A stretch of 64,000 bases of DNA from CAVZCC01 sp963773765 (GTDB lineage Bacteria; Actinomycetota; Acidimicrobiia; Acidimicrobiales; Microtrichaceae). The DNA lies in contig CAVZCC010000005.1 of the NCBI GenBank assembly GCA_963773765.1, positions 186,001-250,000 of the forward strand, in the 5' to 3' direction. Below the pieces are notes generated by a model. The model saw only the letters and a list, made by a program, of their open reading frames with translations. It was not told the origin of the DNA and did no database searches. The translations under genes and the position numbers were made by a program. Shown here one piece after another: positions 37,880 through 46,000 of the stretch; within the stretch, counting starts at the first letter, position 1, and each line of letters begins with the position of its first letter.

Positions 37880-38749
37880 ATGGGCATGCCGACCGACATC
37901 CCGATCATCGACACCATGATCGGGTTCCCCAGCCAGGACCGCCGCGAGATCTACAAGTTCCTCGCCCCCGAGCTCCGGGACGAGGAGTCCGGCACGTTCA
38001 AGATGCCGGCGCAGTACATGTTCAAGGACATCCCCGCCGAGCTGGAGGAGGGCGTCGACCCCGTGGCCGTCACGCTCTACAACATGGACCGTTTCGGGGT
38101 GGAACGGGCCATGACCAACGTCGGCAATCCGACCCGCGACGAGCCGAGGCGGGCGGCCCGGGAGCACCCCGACCGGTTCCTGCCCTCGCTCGAGGTGGAC
38201 CCCCGCAACGGCATGGACGAGGTGCGGCGCATCAAGGACTTCCACCAGGAGTTCGGCCTGGTGTCGGTCAGCACCTTCCCCGCCGGGTGCCGCACCGCCA
38301 TCAACGAGGCGCCCTACTACCCCATCTACGCCACCTGCGTGGAGCTGGGGCTGCCCATCTTCATCACCGCCGGCGTGCCCGGGCCCCGGGTCCCGCTGGG
38401 ACCGCAGAAGGTGGAGTACCTGGACGAGGTCTGCTGGTTCTTCCCCGAGCTGAAGGTCGTCATGCGCCACGGCGCCGAGCCGTGGGAGGCCCTGGCGGTG
38501 AAGCTCATGATCAAGTGGCCGAACCTGTACTACTCCACGTCCGCCTTCGCCCCGAAGCACTACCCGAAGGCGATCATCGACTACGCCAACACCCGCGGCG
38601 CGGACAAGATCCTGTACGCCGGGTACTTCCCGGCCGGGCTGACCTACGAGCGGATCATGTCCGAGATGCCCGGCGTGCCGTTCAAGGACGAGGTGTGGCC
38701 CCAGTTCCTGCGGGAGAACGCGCGCAGCGTCCTGAACCTGGCCGACTGA
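37880..38749 (+). CDS. Amidohydrolase-family (TIM-barrel) protein
   Basis: 289 residues. It has the amidohydrolase-2 pattern with PIIDTMIGFP near the N terminus, FLPSLEVDPRNGMDEVRRIKDF, a conserved LPIFITAGVPGPRVP strand, FPELKVVMRHGAEPWE with the conserved His, and DKILYAGYFPAGLTYERI at the end. The N-terminal metal HxH motif is not seen: the usual His-x-His is IDTMIG here, so this may be a member with altered metal binding. The ATG at 37880 is leaderless behind TAGTTT and a KstR-like box, so a role in sterol or polycyclic acid breakdown is plausible. The reaction is unknown. Confidence 0.78.
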   Translation: MGMPTDIPIIDTMIGFPSQDRREIYKFLAPELRDEESGTFKMPAQYMFKDIPAELEEGVDPVAVTLYNMDRFGVERAMTNVGNPTRDEPRRAAREHPDRFLPSLEVDPRNGMDEVRRIKDFHQEFGLVSVSTFPAGCRTAINEAPYYPIYATCVELGLPIFITAGVPGPRVPLGPQKVEYLDEVCWFFPELKVVMRHGAEPWEALAVKLMIKWPNLYYSTSAFAPKHYPKAIIDYANTRGADKILYAGYFPAGLTYERIMSEMPGVPFKDEVWPQFLRENARSVLNLAD

Positions 38750-38799
38750 CCTCCCCCGCCCGGGGACCGGTCCCCGGTGACCCCGGAGCCCGGCCACCG

Positions 38800-38805
38800 T
38801 AGGTT
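38800..38805 (+). promoter_or_regulatory. TAGGTT -10 box, leaderless start of the WXG-like gene
   Basis: TAGGTT ends seven bases before the GTG at 38813, which would then be the first transcribed codon. This supports the GTG at 38813 over the in-frame GTG at 38777. Confidence 0.45.
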
Positions 38806-38812
38806 CGTTCCG

Positions 38813-40147
38813 GTGGCGGCGATCGGCGCGGACCCGGAGGCACTGGAGGACCTGGTGGTCGGCCTCCGCCGCGCCGCCGTGCAGCTCCGGGACATCGCCG
38901 GCGGCACGGACCGGCGCCTGCGTGCCGGTCACTGGGAGGGTCCCGACGCGGCCCGCTTCCGGCGGGACTGGGACCTCCGCCACGGCGCCGCCCTGCGCTC
39001 CACGGCGGCGTCGTGCACGGCACTGGCCCGTGGGGTGCAGGACGACGCCACCCAGCAACGGCAGGCCTCGGCCGGCCGGAGTGCCGGGCACCGTGGGACC
39101 GCGTTCCCGGCGCTGCCCCGTTCCACCCAGGTGTACTCGGGCTCGGTGGAGGCCACCGTCGGGTTCCTCGCCGGCACGCTCACGGGTGTCGTCACGGTGG
39201 AGCACCTCGCCGGGGGCCGGCGCCGTGTGAGCTACACCACCGCCGTCGCCGGCGGCGGGGCCGGGGGCGCCGGCGCGTCGGCAGGCGGGACCGTGGACGG
39301 TGCCCCCGCCGCCGGTGTCGGGTCCTCCGCCTCCGCCACGGCCCAGCTCCGCGCCACCGAGACCCGCACCTGGACGGTGGAGGCCGGCCACCTGCCGCTC
39401 CTGCTGGCCGGGCTCGCCGCGGAGTCCACACCGCTCGGCCTGCCGTTCCGGGCCGCCGACGGGATCGGCCAGGGCATCGATGACGCGCTCGGGCTCCTGG
39501 GGATCGACACACCGCTGGGTGACGACTCCTCCATGCCCCTGGTCCCGGCACCGGACCGGACCGAGCACCTGGCCGGGATCGCGATCGGTGGATCCGTCAC
39601 CGGACTGGCCGGTGGCGTCGGCGGGTCGGCCTCGGTGCGGGAGTCCCTGTCGGTGGGAACGGCGTCCGGGCCGAACGGCAAGGCACTGGTCCTCCAGGTG
39701 GACGGAGGCGGGTCCGCCGGCCTGACCCGGCGACTGGCCGGGGTGCTGGGGGTCGGCTCGTCGCTGCCGGGCGCAGCGGACCTCCAGGCCCGGGTGGAGG
39801 TCCCCGTCGGCCCCGGCCGCCACGACCCACCACGGACGGCGCTGGTCACGCTCACCGGCACCACGGGGCGGGACCGCGTCATCGTGCGGGCCGCGGTGGA
39901 CCTGCGGGCCGCCGGTCCGGCCGGGGCACGCCTGGCGGCGGCCCTCGACGAGCTGGCCCACGGCCGGCCCGGCGCGGCGGCGGAGGCGTTGGCCGGGGGC
40001 ACTGCGCCACCGATGCCCCACCCGTCGGTGACGGTCTCGGTGGCACGCGCCACCGTCGGCACGTCGTCGTGGTCGGCGCCGGTGGTCGGCACCGGCGGGT
40101 CGTTCACGCCCACCGGCTCCGTCCAGGAGGTCACCGTGCGGGAGTGA
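38813..40147 (+). CDS. WXG100-like N-terminal domain with a large Gly/Ala-rich C-terminal region
   Basis: 444 residues. Residues 1-85 look like a WXG100 helical hairpin: LEDLVVGLRRAAVQLRDIAG, the turn GHWEGPDAARFRRDW (W-x-G), then LRSTAASCTALARGVQDDATQQ. The rest is rich in Gly, Ala, Ser and Thr, with strand-like stretches (VTVEHLAGGRRRVSYTTAVAGGG, ETRTWTVEAGHLPLLLAG, LTRRLAGVLGVGSSLPGAADLQARVEV) and no recognisable enzyme motif. Such fusions are usually type VII/ESX substrates or related surface proteins, but no ESX gene is in the window. It is convergent with kstR, six bases apart. The family is not otherwise recognised. Confidence 0.65.
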   Translation: MAAIGADPEALEDLVVGLRRAAVQLRDIAGGTDRRLRAGHWEGPDAARFRRDWDLRHGAALRSTAASCTALARGVQDDATQQRQASAGRSAGHRGTAFPALPRSTQVYSGSVEATVGFLAGTLTGVVTVEHLAGGRRRVSYTTAVAGGGAGGAGASAGGTVDGAPAAGVGSSASATAQLRATETRTWTVEAGHLPLLLAGLAAESTPLGLPFRAADGIGQGIDDALGLLGIDTPLGDDSSMPLVPAPDRTEHLAGIAIGGSVTGLAGGVGGSASVRESLSVGTASGPNGKALVLQVDGGGSAGLTRRLAGVLGVGSSLPGAADLQARVEVPVGPGRHDPPRTALVTLTGTTGRDRVIVRAAVDLRAAGPAGARLAAALDELAHGRPGAAAEALAGGTAPPMPHPSVTVSVARATVGTSSWSAPVVGTGGSFTPTGSVQEVTVRE

Positions 40148-40153
40148 AGGGGC

Positions 40154-40780
40154 TCAGCCCAGGAGCATCCGGCTGGCATCCTCGAGCTTGCGGATGACGG
40201 TGGCCGCCGACTCCACACCGGAGATCCAGCTCACCAGCGCCGCGAGCCACACGTCGGACAGCAGGTCGATGGCCAGCACGTCCCGGCCCCCCGCCTCCCC
40301 CGCCGCGGCCCCGTCGTGGCCCAGGGCGTCGGAGATGATCCGGCGCATCACGTCCCGGTTGGCCGCCACCACCGGTGCCACGTCCTGGTTGCCCGCCACC
40401 AGGGCACGGATCATGGCCACGGTCACCTGCGGCTGCTTCTGCAGGTTCCGGTTGGCCCGGCGCAGCACGTCGATCACCCGTTCCACCGGATCGTCGCCCT
40501 CCGGCGGCCGCACGGACAGTCGGTCCGCCAGGTGCTCGACCTCGCCCAGCATGACCGAGACCAACAGGTGCTCCTTGGACGGGAAGTACCGGTAGAGGGT
40601 GCCCAGGGCCACGTCGGCCCGGGTGGCCACCTCCCGCATCTGCACGCCGTCCCACCCGCCCTGGATGGCCAGGTCCTCCGCGGCGGACAACATGCGGGCC
40701 CGGCGGGCCTGCTGTGACTCCGTCATGCTCGATGTGCCTGTCGCCAACTTCCTGCTCTCCCGTCGGGCCGCTCCCACCAT
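40154..40780 (-). CDS. kstR: KstR-like TetR regulator of sterol/lipid catabolism
   Basis: 208 residues from the ATG at 40780 (MTESQQ at 40726 is a plausible shorter start). Its sequence tracks mycobacterial KstR along its length: RRARMLSAAEDLAIQGG, VQMREVATRADVALGTLYRY, FPSKEHLLVSVM, RANRNLQKQPQVTVAMIRAL, and the diagnostic C-terminal DVWLAALVSWISGVESAATVIRKLEDASRMLLG. KstR represses cholesterol catabolism genes and is released by a CoA thioester of a sterol intermediate. A KstR box lies 13 bases upstream, implying autoregulation, and three more are found in the window before lipid genes. The identification is by remembered sequence similarity plus the operators. Confidence 0.82.
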   Translation of the reverse strand: MVGAARRESRKLATGTSSMTESQQARRARMLSAAEDLAIQGGWDGVQMREVATRADVALGTLYRYFPSKEHLLVSVMLGEVEHLADRLSVRPPEGDDPVERVIDVLRRANRNLQKQPQVTVAMIRALVAGNQDVAPVVAANRDVMRRIISDALGHDGAAAGEAGGRDVLAIDLLSDVWLAALVSWISGVESAATVIRKLEDASRMLLG

Positions 40781-40793
40781 GATCCCAGATTTC

Positions 40794-40807
40794 TGGAACC
40801 TGTTCTC
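40794..40807. promoter_or_regulatory. KstR-type box upstream of kstR
   Basis: TGGAACCTGTTCTC matches TNNAACNNGTTNNA except for the last base. It lies 13 bases upstream of the kstR start in the 30-base gap after the preceding gene, as expected for autorepression. Confidence 0.6.
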
Positions 40808-40810
40808 GTT

Positions 40811-42138
40811 TCAGTCGTCCGTCGTCCCGGAGACGGTCCACGCCACGACCGGGCCGGCCAGGGCGACCAGGTCGTCGGGGACGGCCAGGTCCACCGGCAC
40901 GCGGTCCACGCGGACACCGCCGCCCGACAGGTGCTGCTCCATCAGGGCCACGTGGTCGTGGTCCCCGGCCGCGCGCCGTCACCGTCCCAGACCTGCAGTC
41001 CCACGTCCGCGCCCAGCGTGCGGGCCAGGTCCAGCACGGCCGCGGTGGCCTCGTCGTCCGATCCCCCGGCATCGGTGACGGCCAGGCACGGACGCTCGTC
41101 CAGCCAGCACACCAGCGAGGCCGCGGCGGCGAACCCCGGCTCCGCGGTGGCCGGGACGCACAGGTTCCCGGGGAACGACGTGGGGAAGGCCCGGGCCATC
41201 CAGAACCCCGCCGGGCCCGGATCACCGACCGCGACACCACCCTCGGGCAGGGCGCCGGACAGGTGCAGCGCCGCACGCGCCCCGGTGAGGGGGACCGCAC
41301 CGGACTCCCACAAGGGCGTCAGCACCGGGGCCAGGGCGTCGCGGACCGACGGGCGGCCGGGGTCGGGTTCCGTCGACGTGGGCGTGGCCCAGGTCCGGCA
41401 CAGCACCCCGAGTTGGGCCGGTGGCACGTCCTGGACCACCAGGGCGGCGAGCCGCGACGGCGGCAGTTCGTCCGGGTCCAGGCCGCTGGTGATCACGACG
41501 TCCGCCCCGTCCAGGCCGCCCAGCGCCAGGTCGCCGGCCTGCAGGCCCCCCACGCCGGCGTGGAACGGGCTGTCCCACCGTTCCACCCCGATGGCACCCC
41601 AGGTGGCCAGCACCGGGGCCACCGCGGACCGCGCCGCGGTCCGCAGTCCGTCGAGCGCGCCGGCCCGCACCACGCCCGGTCCGACCACGACCAGCAGCCG
41701 CAGGGAGGCGAGGGACGGGTCCAGGGTCAGGACCGCGGAGCGCTCCGGGGCCACCGACGGCACCAGGCCGTCCGGGACGGGCGTGTCCAGGTCCAGGTCC
41801 AGGTGGAGCGCCAGCGTGCCGGGAACGGTCAGGCCCGGCGGGTCCACGAGGGCATCGAGCAGCTCCTCGGCCGAGCCGACGGTCTGGAGCGGTGCCCGAC
41901 CCCCGGGGGCCGACGACAGGTGCAGGATCGGGCCGGCCAGGGTGGCTGCTCCCAGCCTGCCGCTGCCGTCACGGGCGCCGAGGCGACCGTCGGCATCGGC
42001 CAGCAGCACGGCCAGGTCGGGGTCGTCGGTGCGCACGCAGTCCAGGCCGTCGAGCGCCAGGCCGTAGGTGCGGGTCACACCCAGCGAGCGGAGGCGGGCC
42101 ACCAGCAGGTCCTGGACGCTCCGACCGTCCTCGCTCAT
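40811..42138 (-). CDS. Thiamine-diphosphate-enzyme-like protein, one frameshift
   Basis: About 442 residues. It resembles a shrunken acetolactate-synthase-type enzyme: an N-terminal Pyr-like part (VQDLLVARLRSLGVTRTYGLALDGLDCVRTDDPDLAVLLADADGRLG), a middle Rossmann-like part (LRLLVVVGPGVVRAGAL) and a C-terminal PP-like part (AVGDPGPAGFW, TSFPGNLCVPATAEPGFAAAASLVCWL, DERPCLAVTDAGGSDDEATAAVL). The PP-domain GDG...N metal motif and the catalytic Glu are not evident, so it may be a non-catalytic homologue. A shift near 40975 moves the reading into another frame, ending at 40811. The start ATG overlaps the stop of the DUF3097 gene (ATGA), so the two are translationally coupled. Function unknown. 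Confidence 0.6.
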
Positions 42139-42983
42139 GTGCCCTGGTCCAACAGGTCGAGCGCCCGCTCCACCGCGCCGACCAGCTCGGGCTCCAGGTC
42201 GGCGAACGTGTCCACCGCGGACAGCACCCGCCGCCACCCCTCCTGCGGCGTGCCCCACCCCAGGCGGTGGCACATGCCGGTCTTCCAGTCCTCGCCCCGC
42301 GGCACGGTGGGCCAGGCGTCGATGCCCAGCGACCGGGGCCGCACGCACTGCCAGATGTCCACGTGGGGGTGCCCCACCACCAGCACGTGGGGGCCGGCGA
42401 CCCGCTCGGCCAGGCGCGTCTCCTTGGACCCGGGGACCAGGTGGTCCACCAGGACGGCGAGTCGGCGTTCGGGGCCGGGCCGGAACCCGCGCACCTGGGC
42501 CTCGAGGTCGTCGATGCCGCCCAGGGGCTCCACCACGATGCCCAGCTCGCGCAGCTCGTCGCCCCACACCCGCTCCACCAGCCGGGCGTCGTGGTCCCCC
42601 TCCACCCACAGCCGGGACGCCCGGGCCGTGCGTGCCGCGGCGTCGACCGCCACCAACGCACCCGCGGCGCTGCGACGCCGGGCCGGGCCCCCCGGGGACG
42701 GGGCGGGCGTGGCACGGACCAGGGTCACGGTCTCACCCCGCACGGCGAACGCACCGGGCAGGTTGTGGAACCGGTGCTCGCGCCCGCGGACGTCCCGTAC
42801 CACCACGAACTCACCGGTGAACTTCCAGATCCGGCCCCGCAGGCCGCTCGAGCGGTGCAGGACCTCCAGGTCCGCGGTCGCGGGTGCGGTCGGGTAGCTG
42901 TCGGCCATCCGCCGGGGCCCGGCCTCGTCCAGCACGTCACGGAATCCGGGGGGCACGCGGCGGTCGGAGGTCGGCGGGGGCAC
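42135..42983 (-). CDS. DUF3097-family protein
   Basis: 282 residues. The actinobacterial DUF3097 family is recognised by VPPGFRDVLDE-type N-terminal text, a small beta domain (GLRGRIWKFTGEFVVVRDVRGREHRFHNLPG), the block DHDARLVERVWGDELRELGIVVEPLGGIDDL, and GPHVLVVGHPHVDIWQCVRP near the C terminus. The start is the GTG at 42983; TAGCGT (42991-42996 on this strand) lies seven bases before it, fitting a leaderless message. It overlaps the TPP-like gene by four bases. The family has been suggested to act on nucleic acid or nucleotides because parts recall Toprim/DUF3097 folds, but nothing is proven. Confidence 0.75.
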   Translation of the reverse strand: MPPPTSDRRVPPGFRDVLDEAGPRRMADSYPTAPATADLEVLHRSSGLRGRIWKFTGEFVVVRDVRGREHRFHNLPGAFAVRGETVTLVRATPAPSPGGPARRRSAAGALVAVDAAARTARASRLWVEGDHDARLVERVWGDELRELGIVVEPLGGIDDLEAQVRGFRPGPERRLAVLVDHLVPGSKETRLAERVAGPHVLVVGHPHVDIWQCVRPRSLGIDAWPTVPRGEDWKTGMCHRLGWGTPQEGWRRVLSAVDTFADLEPELVGAVERALDLLDQGT

Positions 42984-42990
42984 GGCTGGG

Positions 42991-42996
42991 ACGCTA
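42991..42996 (-). promoter_or_regulatory. TAGCGT -10 box, leaderless start of the DUF3097 gene
   Basis: TAGCGT on the minus strand ends seven bases before the GTG at 42983, supporting that codon as both transcription and translation start. Confidence 0.45.
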
Positions 42997-43060
42997 CAGC
43001 GGTAGAAAGGAGGGACCGAGGCTTCCCGGGCAACGACGCCCGTGAGGGGGGACACAGGCC

Positions 43061-46000
43061 ATGGGCCCTGCCAGGACCACCGATGACGACCGATCGGCCG
43101 AGGAAGCCGTCGTTGCCGCCGTGCGGGCCCTCGCCGCCGAACAGGCAGCGTCCCCGGACCCCACCGACCGCGATCCGGACGCCGTGACCGCGTTCTGCCG
43201 GGCCCTGCTGCAGCGTGTGGCCCCGACGGAGCTGTCCATGACGGACCCCGAGGGCGTGGCGCCGGGGATCCTGGCTGCGTTCGACCTGCTGGCCGACCGG
43301 GAGGAGGGCCAGGTGGCCGTCCGGGTCGATCCCCTGCCGTGGTCCATCTTCGGACCGGAGGGCGGGCACACCGCGGTGGAGGTGGCCATGGCGGACCGGC
43401 CGCTGCTGTTCTCCACGGTCCTGGCCACCCTGGAGCGGGCCGGTCTCGCCGTGCAGCGCTTCTCCCACCCGATCATGGGGGTCGACCGGTCACACGATGG
43501 TCGCATCCGCGGGATCGGCACCGCCCTCGGCGCCCAGGACCAGGAGGTCCTGGTCCACGTGGAGGTCAACGAGACCCTGGACGACGACGCCCGGGACCAG
43601 GTGGCCGCCGACGTGGCCGCCGCCATCGAGGACCTGATGGCGGCGGCCCGGGACACCGACGCCATGCGCGTGGCCCTGGAGGAGGCCGCCACCCGCCTGG
43701 AGCAGTTGGGCCCGCAGCGCTACGACGCCCGGGACGGCGCGGAGGCAGCCGCCTTCTGCCGGTGGCTGCTGGCGGGGAACTTCCTGTTCGTCGGGCTCCG
43801 TCACGTGCCCGGTGACGGGTGCCTGGGCGTGTGCGGCCCGGACGAGGGCGAGGCGCCGCTCGACCCCGCGACGCGGTTCGCGGCCCGCCCGTTGGCCGTC
43901 CGCCGGTCCCTGCGGGCCTCCACCATCAGCCGGCCGGAGCGACTGGCGGAGCTGCTGGTGGCGGACCTGGACGACGACGGCGAGCTCCGCGGTGCGGTGC
44001 AGCTGCTGGGCCTCACCACGTTGCGGGGACGCTCCGAACGACCCTCCGGCACGCCCTGGGTCCGCACCAAGCTGGCCGCCACCCTGGAGCAGGAGAAGGT
44101 CCTGGCCGGCTCGCACGACGAGACGATGATCCGGGCCCTGTTCGACGGGTTGCCGTGGGACGCCCTGCTCGTCGCCGACGACGCCTGGATGCACGACACG
44201 CTCGTGGCGTTGATCCAGGCCCAGCAGACGGGCCGGACCTGCATCCGGCTCCTGGAGGAACCGGAGTCCGACGCGCTGACGGTGGTGGTCGCCGTGCCCC
44301 AGGAGGACGTCCGCACCACCATGGCCGCGGACATCGAGGACCTCCTCCGCACCCACCTCTCCCCGGCCTCCATGGAGACCGAGGCCGAGCTCAGCGCCAG
44401 CGGCATGACGATGCTGTCCTTCGTGGCCTGCCTGCAGGCCGGGGAGCTCGAACGCCTGGACCGCGATGCCCTGGTCGGGGCGGTGACGGAGGCGTGCCGC
44501 TCGTGGAGCGAGCGCCTGACCCGTGAGCTCACGAACCTGGCCGGCCCGGCCGGACCGGAGGTGGCCCAGCGCTGGCTCGGTCGGCTCCCCGCCCCGTACC
44601 GGGAGGCCACCGCGCCCGCCCTGGCCGCGGCCGACCTGGTCGCCCTGGCCGACATGGACGGCTCCGGCGCCGTGGCCCTGCGGATCCTGCCCGGCCACGA
44701 CGAGGGCTGGCACCACCTGCGGGTGGTCGTCGCCGGTCCACCGCTCGAGCTGTCCCGGTTCATCCCCGTGCTGGAGAGCGTCGGGCTGGTGGTGGCCGAG
44801 GAGATGACCTTCGCCCTCAGCGGGCCCCGCATCCACCCATCGGACCACCGGGAGACCGGCGGGCCGGCCTCCGTCCTGGACCTCCTGGTCGCCCGCCGCG
44901 AGGCGGCACCGGAACGGAACGAGGACCAGCGCCGCGCCGACGGGGAACGACTGGCCCGGGTGGTCCTGGCCTGCTGGTCGGGCCGGGCCGACGTGGACCG
45001 GCTCAACGAGCTGGTGCTCGCGGCGGACCTGGAGTGGGACGAGGTCGCGGTGCTGCGGGCCTACGCCCGCTACCTGTCGCAGCTGTCCACCGGCACGCGT
45101 CCCACCACCCTGTTCCACGCGCTGGCGGACAACCCGGACACCGCCCGGGCGCTGTGGGACCGGTTCCGGGCCCGGTTCGAGCCCACCGCAGCGGGAGGCA
45201 CGGAGGACGCCGACTGGGACGAGCCGTCGCGGGACCGGGTGCTGACGTGTTGTGACGAGGTGGCCCGTCTGGACCAGGACCGGCTGTTGCGCCGCCTGCT
45301 CGACCTGGTCGACGCCACCGTCCGCACCAACCGGTGGGCCACGGTCCGCTCCGGCGGGATCGTCATCTCGCTCGACGGGGAACGGATCCCGGGCCAGGCC
45401 CGGGCCGAGACGTGGCGGGAGATCTGGGTGTCGGCGCCGGACGTGGAGGGCGTGCACCTCCGGGCCGGGCCCGTGGCCCGCGGCGGGCTGCGTTGGTCGG
45501 ACCGGGAGGGCGACGCCCGCACCGAGGTGCTGCAGCTGATGCAGGCCCAGGAGCTGAAGAACGCACTGATCGTGCCCACCGGGGCCAAGGGCGGGTTCGT
45601 CCTGCGCCGGCGTCCGGACGAGCCGGCCGACCTCCCCGGCGCGGTGCGCGACGCCTACTCCACCTTCGTCCGGTCGCTGCTCGACGTCACCGACGACCTG
45701 GTGGACGGCAGGACGGTACGGCCCGCCGGTGTCAGGGCCGCGGACGGCCCCGACACCTACCTGGTGGTGGCGGCGGACCGGGGTACCGCCACGTTCTCCG
45801 ACCTGGCCAACTCGTTCTCGGTGGAGCGCGGGTTCTGGCTGGACGACGCCTTCGCCTCCGGGGGCTCGGACGGCTACGACCACAAGGAGTTGGGCATCAC
45901 CGCTCGGGGCGCCTGGGTCTCGGTCACGGAGCACTTCGCCCGCCTGGGACTGGACGTGCAGGCCGACCCGGTCACCGTGGTGGGCATCGGGGACATGTCC

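Noticed and set aside
37082..40021. A 979-codon open frame on the minus strand spanning the amidohydrolase and WXG-like gene
   Set aside because: Only the last 257 codons (from the ATG at 37855) look like protein. The upstream part is antisense to two convincing plus-strand genes.
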